This document shows, piece after piece, positions 49,710 to 60,733 of a stretch of 64,000 nt of DNA; the stretch's first letter is position 1, and every line of letters starts with the position of its first letter. Both the position numbers and the translations under genes were made by a program. The notes beneath the pieces were generated by a model. That model did no database searches. It was not told the DNA's origin and saw only the letters and a list, made by a program, of their open reading frames with translations. The DNA comes from Verpa conica (taxonomy: Eukaryota; Ascomycota; Pezizomycetes; Pezizales; Morchellaceae). The stretch spans positions 744,001 to 808,000 of the forward strand of contig JAUFSD010000005.1 in the NCBI GenBank assembly GCA_033030425.1, given 5' to 3'.

Positions 49710-50208
49710 TTATGGTTGGGTTTCGTGTTGTTCTGCCCCCTCGACTGGCTTTATGAACGAGGGTCGATTCTTGGTGAATAACTCAACACTTGGCTTGAAA
49801 TCCTTGCATCTATCCGGTGGTGAGCCTTTGTTAGCTAAAAACTAGATACTTGGTTGTACGTAGGTAGCAAGCTTACCCTCCTTCCACTAAGCTACCCTTA
49901 ACAAATATCTTTCCCGGGAAAAACTCTGGTTTCGTATACATCGTACACCCACACCTCCCGCAAAAGAATTTCGGCTTGGGCTTCCCGCTCTCACAATCAT
50001 TGATATCGTAGGTTTTCATTAGGTTTTCGGGGTCTTCAAGTGTGACAGAATTCTCTTCGAAGGTGAAATTTACTTGGTAGGGTCCGCCGGCACCAACTGA
50101 GCAATGAGTGCAGAAACAATTTCCAACAACAGGGTGCACACCATCTTTGAATTTTAGGCTGACACCGCCGCAAAGGCATCTGGCTGGCGGAATAGTGGGA
50201 GTAGGCAT
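49710..50208 (-). CDS. GFA/CENP-V (Mss4-like) zinc-binding protein
   Basis: Two exons, complement(join(49710..49809,49877..50208)), 143 aa. Zinc ligands of the GFA fold are present: Cys11 and Cys13 (RCLCGGVS), Cys31, Cys33 and Cys36 (NCFCTHC), and Cys83 and Cys86 (FFCGRCGC). The C-terminus (CKDFKPSVELFTKNRPSFIK, then PVEGAEQ) is the usual end of fungal family members and supports the intron, which has donor GTAAGC, branch GCTAAC and acceptor GGATAG. Unspliced, the frame would stop after KGSLVEGG. The family is named after glutathione-dependent formaldehyde-activating enzyme, but most fungal paralogues have no proven reaction. The tRNA-Leu gene lies 88 bp downstream on the same strand. Confidence 0.85.
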
Positions 50209-53200
50209 TGCTTCTTTTCAGGGTTTATATGATGTGATAACTAGTCCTAGGGGTGAAAACTCGGGAAAACCTTCACACTTATATATCCTTTAGTGAAACC
50301 TATGACATCCAGGTAGTCGTCTACCGACAGTGCGCTACCGAGGCTTCCTATGATTTCTCAAAGTTGGAAAGGTTGCATCGCATGGGTTGGCGCAAGCCTT
50401 TCCTAGCCCTTGAGCTTGAGTTGTAGCTAGCTTCTCGTTTTGGGGCGCTTAATGCCTTCGCCAAGGAATTAGCTATATATAAATATAACTTTAAATGTAC
50501 TGGGACTTCTACAAATCACTTTAACACTGGTAGCTATCATATAGGATCCCTCAGTTTCCTTATTATCACTTTCAGAGCCAGGGTGTTTCATCTCTATGCC
50601 CGGTTTCCTCGGAAAACACTGTAAAGATGAGGTTAGCTTACAGCTAGATGAATCCCCGCCAGAGTCTTAGTGCTCTGAAACTGTAAACCTCGCACACAAG
50701 TCCGTATTCTCTTATCCTCGTACAATTTACACCTCTTCCTAGAGGTATTATTCTGTTGCTTTGAAAGAGGTAATACAATACGAAGCTTTTGTAATAAGTA
50801 GTAGTTGGGGCGCACACTTTGGAGATTCAGTTGTATTCCTACCCAAAGTTTCTCTAAACTACATGTACTGATTCTATTACAGTTTTATGTTAGAATTTTT
50901 ACCACTCACTGCCGTATCTAGGTTAGGCCACATCTAAAACAATTGTGCATCTCAAAGATTACAAATATGACTGTTCACATGCATGTGTTATCTAGCTAGG
51001 TTAAGGCCGCGCGGTCTTGTAGACCTATCAATACATACTCGTCCTCCAGCATAAGAACCCGGAAACAGGGGGTGTGTTTTGTATAGTGAGGCACCATATA
51101 CATATATTTTACCATACAAAAAGATAATCACTGTTTTCGAGTTCTTAGATTGTTCTAGAGGACGCGCATATATATTGTACTCTAGACCTAACCAATTCCA
51201 GGAGCCAGCATAAATAGACTTACAACCACAGTATCACAAACTAGAATTATATTGTCTAGTTATATATATGTTATTTCACATCTAGTGTTCGACTCATATA
51301 TAACTATAATCAAAAACGTTATGACTGAGTATTGGGTAGCTGTATTGCCTGTAGGAATCTAGACACTACTGTATGTACATATTACAATTCTCAATAAATT
51401 TATCACGCCTAGGAGATTAACCTGAAATGATGAGAGGTTAGAATAGCTCGTCAAGGTCCCGAATCTTTATTTAGACAGATAAAGAATTTTAAAAAACGTT
51501 CATTTGATCAGGGAAACTAGGAGGCTATTACCAGAAAAGTAATTTTCGGGTTCTTACCAATCATGAATAATAAAATTACTTTAGAGCGTAGTAGAGGAGA
51601 CAGTTAATCAATCAAGTTAATACTTACATACAGGCGGCAGTATTTTGGAAACAGGATTATATTGTAAGCAGAAATTTAGCCGAAGAGTTAATAGAAACTG
51701 TGAGCCCCCAATCTTACGCTTTCATACATGTTCAATAATCTTACCGGAGAATATATGTTGGGTTGGATGTAGTATGAGTTTGCCAGACTAGAGTTCCTGA
51801 GTTAGATATATATGGACAGCTTCTCTACATATCCAGTATCATACCTTATATGTAGACTAGACGATGTTCAGTAAGCGCACACTCACAGAACCCGATCACC
51901 TTTCCCATTCCTACATGCGTAGGAGCGAATCGGTGGTAAATAATACGGAAAGATTTTGTGAGATCATACGTGTAGGAAGAATATGTTTATATATTTGGAT
52001 TAGGCAGCTGGATAGGTGTAGTAGTACATACGTTGTGGCATGTAATGTATAAAAATACCCTTAATTAAGACCACCGATGTAAAAGAGGTCTGTTGTGTAC
52101 GTAATACTTAAGGGGAATTGATAGAACGGGGTAAATCAGTGACTTGGCTTTCTCATCAATGGCGTACTCCTTTCATCTTCCACTAATTCCTTCACCCACC
52201 TATACTATTCCCCTGCTATTGTCCCCTACCCATTTTTCATCAATACTAGTCATGACGGTGGCCCCATGCCAAACTCTACAAAGAGTGAATCATTACAACG
52301 CGTTTCAAGTATACTGAAGACACATCAAAGTTTATATTCTTATAACAAAATCCATATAGCGAGCTAGTGTACTGACATGCTTCCACAAATGTAGCGACTA
52401 TGAAAAGTTATATTAGAGCAAAATTCAGGGTCTCTACAGCTAGTATCAATCACTCGACGAGGAGACAAGCACTGCCATCTAATAAATCAAAATACGCTCT
52501 GAAGAGGCTACTCGCATCGATAATGAGTAGGTAGAAGTTACGCAGATATCTTAGATCTTCCAGTATCTTCTTAATCCACACAAACTCTACCGTTCCGTCA
52601 CGGTCAGTTGATGGGGACGCTCTCACCCAAATACAGCAGAAAGACCGGGCCCCAGGGTTAAGATGACTCTATGACTCTAGGAAGAGAAATACTCCTCCTA
52701 ATCTTAGAGAGTGAAGTAGAAATATGGTATATTATCTACCAAGTTATACAATTTGGGTCTGAGATGACTGGAAAGAGACTTGAACGAAATCGAGATCTAC
52801 TTTAAAACAGCTTTTTTCTGGAGTAATAGATAGGAAAATTGTGCCTATGAATTGTACAGCCTAGAACCCTTGTAGTCTGGTCAAAGTATGCGGCGAGTAC
52901 TCTAAAAACGCTCGTGGCAAATTAAAAGGTGGTTGTAGGAAATAGAGGCCTTGATTTCAGATGATAGAATTAATATGCACCCTTTTCTTCAAGATCAATT
53001 ATGGAGGCTTAAAATAATCTGGCCAAATACCTCTCGAATCTGGAAGCGATACTCAATCGTGCTATACCCTTATATTAAGACCGAGTCATCACAACAGTAG
53101 AGTTTCTAAAACGTCATTTTCCTTCCCACAAGTACTAACGGTTTTCAGATATCCCTTCAATTTCTATCAATATACCAGCAGAAAGATTCTGGGTACGAAG

Positions 53201-54651
53201 AACTTTCCGGTCTGTTGTGGTGTTTTCATTTATATGTACGGTGTACGATATGACTGGTCCCCACTCTAATTCTTATACCGAGTTATCATATTTAGCCTTA
53301 CTATATGCGGTCTTAGATCGAGAGATATGGACTCTTATGATGAAAATGTGCGGGTGGTAAAATAAACTGGCAGGTTCTCTCAACTCTATAGCATGTTATC
53401 CACCTCATCCTGATTTTCCTCTTTCAGCATATGTACACGGACTACTAACATACACAGACGTACCAGCCTTGGTCAATTCCTAGTTGCCCATCATATTGAA
53501 ACTAAACTGGGCAGATGCACAAGTAGTGGCACATGTGAAACTGCAAGTACCACCAATTAGTTTCCATCTCCTCTTGGACAGTCTGCAGCTGGGAGCCAAT
53601 GGGTGGGATAAAGCGCTTAGCCGGTTCTATGTACGGTTTTTAAAGCTTTTTTTTATTGGCCTCAAATAAACTGCTTTTCCGATAAGACTATACTGACTCA
53701 CACATTTTTTTCTTAACAAAGGTCACTCGGAAATTGAATTGCCAGGTGTGTTTTAAATTTCAAGGGTGGTCTTAGATCCCCGCTATTTTAATGCAATACA
53801 TATCTATAACTATTCTATGCACAGGTAAAGAATATCAAATACTTTACGCCTCCAAACACCTACTAGCCATATTCCCGAAATCGGCACAGCTCTCTACTAA
53901 GATTTATATATAGTTAGTCTCATACTCCCTAAGTCATATGCATAGTAATATTTTTACGCTCTATAATAAAAAAGTCAGTAGAGATTCTGGTCTCACAGAT
54001 TATAAGCAAGTGCCGTGGTGAGGGGCCAGCGGTAGAGAAATTAAGGCGCAATTACAGCTTATTGTCCCATGTAGGCATAGTAAAGCGGCCTCTAGGCTGG
54101 TTTAGTTGTTTTACTTTGCGACTTGTAACATATGCCTGAATTAAGGCTACGATCGCCCGAAAAAGTAGTTAAACTAACCCGCATTGCTTGAGAGACTATG
54201 CTTCCATTGAGTATGACGTAAGGTAGTTCTTGTTGGCTCAGTCAGAGGTTATCTCGGAGCCGGTCACAAACAAAGCTTTTGTTATCAAATTCTTCTAATT
54301 TTGACTCGAAGTTTCTGTGGGTTGCCTAAATGCCGGGTATACCTCTCCCTCATTCGAACGGATTCTTTCTGTTGTGTATGCACAATGTAGGCAACCGCGC
54401 GGGGAACTATGCCAACAGATGATAAAATGATGCGTGCGCAAGGCCCCGAGTCTTAATTCCATCTAGACAACTTATTCCATCAAACCGATTAAATAGGCGC
54501 TCAAGTTATTCATACTTGACAAGGTCGCCCTTTCCAGCGCTCGAGTTGTGGACCCCAGCTCACCCATGGAATGACTAAAACACCTGCCAGGTTTTAGACG
54601 CATCTAGCAACGCGAAATTATAAAATTTCTCGAATCGGAACGAAGGTCGAA
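50209..54651. other. 4.4-kb gene desert
   Basis: AT-rich, no supported gene. Holds a stand-alone copy of the foldback core (51036-51165) and a TACATGTA at 50860. The last few hundred bases are the promoter of the AAA+ gene. Confidence 0.55.
51036..51165. mobile_element. Stand-alone foldback related to the core of the 13.5-kb element
   Basis: The left arm GTCCTCCAGCATAAGAACCC GGAAACAGGGGG is nearly identical to 13676-13712. The right arm (ACCATACAAAAA...CTGTTTTCGAGTTCTTAG) is diverged and palindromic to it. The outer ends CGTCCTC/GAGGACG are complementary. No ORF. Confidence 0.75.
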
Positions 54652-57316
54652 ATGAGTGCCGCTGGTGATAACAAATTTGAGAAGACTTGTTACTTCTGGA
54701 GCAAGTATCGAGAATGTAAGCATGGGGATAAATGTCATTTCCTCCATCGCGAGACATCTGTTGTGGCAGATCCTCCCAAAGCGTGGATTGACTATGGTGA
54801 TAGAGGTGAGTGGATGAAGCCTACTTTTATTTCGCACAAGTTAAAACTTGACTTTAGGATCACTGCCGCCAAAAAACCAAAACCTAAATACAAACTTCAA
54901 AGGCCCAGTTAGGGATAGCTTTGAAGCCGGAAGTAACCGGGGCCAAAACCACAATACTAATACTCCTATAGAGGATGATTGGGAGAAGAATACTCCAGCG
55001 GGTGAATGGGATCAGCCATCCTCTTCGAATGTTGTCAGTAACTGGCAGCAACCCACTACTGGGACGGAGGAAGAATGGGAGAAAGCCAGCTCAAACTTAG
55101 TCGATACTTGGTATCCACCCACCCCAAAGGCGAATGTAAGTCGAAAGCTCTACTTTCTCATATTAGCTCTATAATTGATAAAGCAATACTGATTCTAAAC
55201 TATATCAGGGCACTCTTTCTATAGCAGCATCAACCGCCGCATCAGGTGGACACAATGCACCAGGCCCATCACCTAATTACGATAATAGTCCTGTAGTGGT
55301 TGGAGACGTCTGGGAAACTCTTGTGCCACCAGATTTTGCCAAGTACGCAGCCTTGCGACAAACGTATGCGACATCTGATCCAGAGTTCGATGTGGATACA
55401 TTGATTGTCTTCTTGTCGACAAATCCCTTCAAGCTGTTGGATGTGGAACAATATTTGAATGGGTACTCAGAGCGAGAAGTCGGACTTGGGATCAATACGC
55501 CCTCTTCATACGAGAAGCTTACTGCGATCTTTTTTGCTGTAGCGACAAATGATCCCAGGGCCCTTAAGCTTCTCGTTGATAAAGGCGTAGATGTAAATTC
55601 TACTGCTGGGCCTGATGGCATACCTGTACTAGCATTTGCGATTATGCATGGGTCTAAAGAGGACACAACTGAAATGGTGCGAATCCTTCTAGCAAATGGA
55701 GCAGATCCCACAGTTATACCGGATGAATTCACCTCTTCAGATAAGAGTTCTTCCAGTAACGGGAAAAGAACACCTCCCAACGCGATCTCTACACAGTGGT
55801 GCTCAGAAAAATATCGAACCAAACTAGCCAATACTATCAATATCACCCAACGATACTGGTTGACCAAAGCAAGAGGCCTACGTCCGCGAACACCTCGAGA
55901 GCTCATGGTTGCTCGAAAGGAGAAATGCCAGGATCTATTCCAGATACCATATTCCATCATCGGTCAGGACTTCGCAACCGGATTTTTGATGAAGAGGGTT
56001 TTGAGTCATATTATGCTTTCTAAACCGGGTAGTAAGCCTTTAGTTATCACTTTTGTCGGTAAGCTCACCATAGAGATTGGCTATACCGCATCGTAGAAGT
56101 CTAACGTTTGTGTATCCGTCTCTAAATCAAGGACCAAGTGGCCATGGAAAAACGGAACTAGCGAAGAGCATGCGCTCTCTTTTATCAGTGGCATTTCTTA
56201 CCATTGATTGCACTGAATTAAGTCACGCTACCGATCTATTCGGTCCAAAGGCACCATCTCCAGGTTACGAAGAAGGTTCGGCTTTAAACAACTTTCTATG
56301 TCGTAACCATGGACAACGATCTATAGTTTTTCTTGATGACTTCGAGAAAATGGGACCCACTGTACACGAGTCCCTCCTAATCCCATTCGGCGAAGGTTTA
56401 ACTATACTTAGTTTTTGTCTTATTAGAAAGTCAACTAAATTCTACTAGGGAAATATCGTGACCGTCGCACAGTCCGAAATGACGCGGAGATTGATTGTTC
56501 GAAAGTGATCTGGATCCTTGCCACCAGTAAGGTGGACAACATAATCGAGCCGTACTACAGAGCTCATGTCGATATGTTTCAGAATCCTGAGCCCCAAGAT
56601 CAACAAGAAATTGCAAATGTGATGAAGGACATCGAAGTTAAGTTCTTAAGAAAATTTAGCACCCAATTTGGGGTAAGTTATTCAGTATCATAACTGTTAG
56701 AGGGTTTTTTCTGATTTTTAGAATAAAGACAACGTTCTCTGGGCGCATTTCGATGGTCCTGCCATTCCTTCCGTTTTCACCCGCCGAACAGGTGGTAATC
56801 GCGCACAAGTACATTCTTCAGCTGAAAAATACCCTTGCAGTTGATATTGATATCAATAAAGACGTAATCATCGGGCATATCAAGCTGGAAGTTGAGGGGG
56901 AATCGGCTGTGTGTCGAATTATGGCTGACCAGGGTTATGATATTGAGTATGGTGCACGCTCGATTGAACGTGAGGTGCAGACGATGGTACACGATGCTCT
57001 CGCGCAGGAATGGCTGGAATCCCCAGATGAGATTACGAACCAGAAGAATAATGGCCCTTATGAACGATATAGCTTGTCTGTTCATCCTTCGGGAGAATAC
57101 GTCCATGTAACTAAGCTTGCTGGGAAGAAGGGTAAGGCTAAGGCAAAACAGAATGGAACTTTGAGAAAGCCGAACGGTGGCCCGCGCCTAGGGAGCTCCA
57201 TTGGAGTACGCTCTGGGACACCGAGTAGTGCTGGTGGTATGAGACAACCACTGAAAGTAGGAAGACTTATCGACATTGGTGGAGGAGAAATGGTTAAGGG
57301 AGGCTGGGATGATTAG
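54652..57316 (+). CDS. CCCH zinc finger-ankyrin-ClpB-like AAA+ fusion protein
   Basis: Six exons, join(54652..54805,54858..55135,55209..56058,56132..56395,56449..56672,56729..57316), 785 aa. The N-terminus is a CCCH finger (Cys13-X8-Cys22-X5-Cys28-X3-His32). A Trp-rich repeated linker (EDDWEKN, EEEWEKA, GDVWETL) follows, then ankyrin-like helices (LTAIFFAVATNDPRALKLLV, DKGVDVNS, MVRILLANGADPTV). One Hsp100-type AAA+ module comes next: Walker A GPSGHGKT (428-435), Walker B VFLDDFEK (493-500), a sensor-1 region reading WILATSK where Asn is usual, and a ClpB small domain with sensor-2 GYDIEYGARSIEREV (Arg667). The order ankyrin then single AAA+ is that of metazoan CLPB/Skd3 and of a fungal family without known role. 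No mitochondrial presequence is visible. The last exon needs an AAAG acceptor at 56728. ATPase or disaggregase activity is inferred. Confidence 0.85.
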
Positions 57317-59308
57317 AGGTAGTGTTAGTTCAGGTGAATGAGGAGTCTTGTTTTATGAGTGTCCAACTTATTAACTAGTTTGGTACATTTAGTAAGCTTT
57401 ATGAATGAATTATTCCGCGGAGTGATCTTGGGTAATGAATTTGTCTCTTCGTGTAGTAAATCTATCGACTCACCAAGCCAATCGCTTGATGGCTTTCCTG
57501 AACCTAAAAACGAATTACAATAACCATGATTAGGTCGCCTGGGCTCAGCATGTTCATTTTTCAGCCACGTCTCTTGTTTGCCCCCCAAGCTCCAGCCAAG
57601 TAGACTATAGCAAACACCCATCTTCCAGCTCAGACAATCTTGATCTCGAGTACATATAGTCAAGTGGAGGATTTAAGTTGATCCATAACTCGGGATCTTC
57701 CATTTGTTTTGTGTGACTAAGTCCGAAGGCCCCGAAAATTAACAGTTCTAAATAATCTATTCTTTGAAATTCATTACTCGTTATCAGCCTTATGGTCAGT
57801 ACCCAAATAGACTGGTCTTTACGCCAAAGGTCAGAGTAGTATATAATTTCCCACTTACCCCCATTCTTCACTTATTCGTCTTCATCCATGAGCACCACAG
57901 TCCCACGCCTCTAGGCACAGTTCGAGGTTTTATTTCATTTAGGTATGCCTCTTTGCTTCGGGCTTACGTATTCTTCTACCTTTCTCCTCTTGTAGTTATT
58001 TGCTAATATAGATGCTTTTGCTTTTTGCTTGCTGCTGAAGTTTTTTTCCACTTTATGTTGGTTTACCCCCTATGCCCAGTACCAAACCCATTATCTTCTG
58101 GCCTTGCGCGAAAATCAGAGGTTTGAATAGTCCATGGTGTAATGTATTTCGTTCCGCGGTAGCCTCATGGATTACCAGAGTGAACTTGGTCGTAATTAAA
58201 CACCATTGGCGAGAGATTGGCCACAAGAGCGGCTGCTATCATCCTCCTAGACCATGTTCTTCACTCCAATAGGGAAATTAGCCCCGTATTTCTGTTTTGT
58301 CTCCTCCCAGACTAGACATGGCCATAGGGGTTGACCACGCTCAGTATGGTTTGGATACCCCGCGGAAATCGCTAGCGGTTAAATAAATCACCAGCGACAA
58401 TCAAAAAGTAGCAAATGAAGGACTCCAGTGCCTAATCATTCGGAAAATAAATCTGTGTTAGATGTGATGCTTAAGACGTACGTTCAAAACAAATGAGGTG
58501 TCGAAAGATACCACTGATGACCAACCAGCTCTAAGGGTAAGCGCCAACAACCCTAGAGCCAACCCTAGAAATCGACCGAGTGCCCCCAGCCCCTCGCCCC
58601 CCAAAAAAACCCTCTTGATAAACGGCTGGTTCAACTATAGATATAAGTATATGTTTTCATTTTAGATTCCTCTTTTCCACACGTGCATGGGTCTGTGTTT
58701 TCCTTGGCTATTGTGCCAGAAGATGATGGGGGTTGTAGGAACTGTGTTCATCATATATACGTATGTCCTTTTTAGACCACTAACACCAATATACCAGACC
58801 TACTAATACATGTATGCCTAAATTTAATGGATTCAGCTTCCCAATATAAGTTATGAGGGACCTCAAGCTATATTCTCCACATAATTCTAAGCAAGGGTCA
58901 AGGCTTTTATCCTTAAGAATAAAAAACCTCTAACCTACATAAGTGAGCGCTCTTCCCAACAGGTTTTTTACGACCGATAAACTTTACATGTAGCTTTGAC
59001 TTTGAGCAGAAGACTGTACTGCTGAGTCAACAGTGGCATCTATGCCTAGGGGTTTACACCTAAGATACAAATTCTATTCAAGATAAAACATGTATTTATC
59101 TATACCAGAAAGGAGAGGGGAAACAATTTTTTTTCTATCTCACTCCAAAGTAAACACCAGCTACATTACAGCCCGTTTTACAAAGAATGAAAAGACCCAA
59201 GAAAGCCAAAGATATACAGGAGACCTAAAACAAAACTCCGCACCAAATGCCGAGAAAGAAAAATACAAAGGGGTATCGTTCACTTCCCCATCACCAACGT
59301 AGAAAGGA
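57317..59308. other. Convergent intergenic region, no gene seen
   Basis: Roughly 2 kb between the AAA+ gene and deoxyhypusine synthase, both ending here. TACATGTA at 58807 and 58985. Open frames lack motifs. Confidence 0.45.
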
Positions 59309-60625
59309 CTAAATCGAGTAAGCTGTTTGAGGGCTGGATGTATCTTTTACGTTTTCACCGTTCTCCTCTTTCTTGATCTCAGGCTCGACCTTAGGCTCTA
59401 GCTCGGGCGGCTTAGCAAAAGTAGCGGCGACGATCATAGGGAATGCAATTGTGGCCTCCGCATAGACCTTAGAAGACACAAAAGTTAGGCATCCTACATG
59501 TATAATAACAGGCCGAGGAAAACATACCTTGACCGACTCTCCATCCATCTTGATCTTCCCCCAGCTCACTGCTTCATCCGGCCTCGCCCCCGCGTCTGAT
59601 CCATCGAACTCGCTAGCTGTATTAACAAACACAGCGTACTCCGCCCCATTTCTCATCAAGCAGGCATTCGCAATGTGATGCTTAACAATCCCCCCTCCCA
59701 AGATCATTGCGCCAACCTTCTCTGCGTGCACAGATAGCGAATTAATCCTCCTAATATCACCTACAATGTCACACTTCAATTGCTTTGGTGAGCTCTTGTA
59801 AGTATGGAAATACAGCATATCACCAAGGCTCCCATCAGTCAGAGCGGGGCAGAATACTGGAATATCATTCTTCCAGGCCCAATAGTAAACACTCTGTTCA
59901 TTATTAATCTCCTTTCCAAGGCGTGCAATTATCTTTGATGGGGTCCAGATGCATTCGGGGTCGGCCTCTTGCTCTTCAAGCATAGCGTCGAGGATAGGGA
60001 TAACCCAGTCTTCAAAGAGACAGTAGTTGCTGTTGGGAACAACGAGGTTGCCGATACGGTTGAGTCCCTTTTTTCGAAGGGCTGCACCGTCAAGATGGAA
60101 GGCGCCGAGGTATGTAGGCGCAAGACACTTGATAAAGTCTTCCTCTACACCTCCTGCTGTGGTCACAATTGCAGAAACGTGTTTGTGCTCGACCAAATAC
60201 CGGATTGTCTCGCGCAGCCCAGAAGAAATCAAGTTGCTCGTATAGCCCAAGAAGATAGTTGCACCTTTCCCCGTCTCAGGCGAGCGATAGGTACGCATTT
60301 CATCGACGACCTTACAGGCTCGTGCGAGGTTTGAGCCTTGGAAGCCAATGTTTTCCATACCATTGATCAAGTCCGAGATTGTTACATGGCGGCCCTTGAA
60401 GTTGTTAAAGTCGATACCTTTAACTTCACGGGTGGCCCAAGAGTCTGGGATTGGATCTGAAGGCTTTAGAACTGCATCAGCTGCACCAGAGGGACGATCT
60501 TCAAGGGGTGGGCCTGGAGAGGGGGAAGTGGGAGGTATAGGGGAATCTGGAGGTGGAGGGAAGGTGATGAAGGAGGTGCCATTCGCTGTGAGAGTCTGAA
60601 GAGGAGTTGGCACAGGGGTTGCCAT
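59309..60625 (-). CDS. DYS1: Deoxyhypusine synthase
   Basis: NAD-dependent enzyme that moves the aminobutyl group of spermidine to a lysine of eIF5A, the first step of hypusine formation; essential in fungi. Exons complement(join(59309..59467,59528..60625)), 418 aa. Conserved blocks: [92 protein letters not shown] and [20 protein letters not shown] with the catalytic Lys357. The intron follows DGESVK and the second exon resumes [18 protein letters not shown]. There is a Pro/Ser-rich N-terminal extension of about 45 residues. The start at 60625 was chosen; an in-frame ATG at 60733 would add 36 residues that look like leader sequence. Confidence 0.96.
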   Translation of the reverse strand: MATPVPTPLQTLTANGTSFITFPPPPDSPIPPTSPSPGPPLEDRPSGAADAVLKPSDPIPDSWATREVKGIDFNNFKGRHVTISDLINGMENIGFQGSNLARACKVVDEMRTYRSPETGKGATIFLGYTSNLISSGLRETIRYLVEHKHVSAIVTTAGGVEEDFIKCLAPTYLGAFHLDGAALRKKGLNRIGNLVVPNSNYCLFEDWVIPILDAMLEEQEADPECIWTPSKIIARLGKEINNEQSVYYWAWKNDIPVFCPALTDGSLGDMLYFHTYKSSPKQLKCDIVGDIRRINSLSVHAEKVGAMILGGGIVKHHIANACLMRNGAEYAVFVNTASEFDGSDAGARPDEAVSWGKIKMDGESVKVCFPRPVIIHVGCLTFVSSKVYAEATIAFPMIVAATFAKPPELEPKVEPEIKKEENGENVKDTSSPQTAYSI

Positions 60626-60733
60626 TTCTCTGAAGTTTTGAGATGATGTTGTATTGAAAGAAGGTGGGGTTGGGTCTTTGGTGGGGTATATTGGAGGGAT
60701 GCGGCTTAATGTAAAAGAAATGCACTGCGTCAT

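Noticed and set aside
60626..60733. Upstream ATG extending deoxyhypusine synthase by 36 residues
   Set aside because: The extra segment shows no conserved feature and looks like leader sequence; the ATG at 60625 begins a normal-looking N-terminus.
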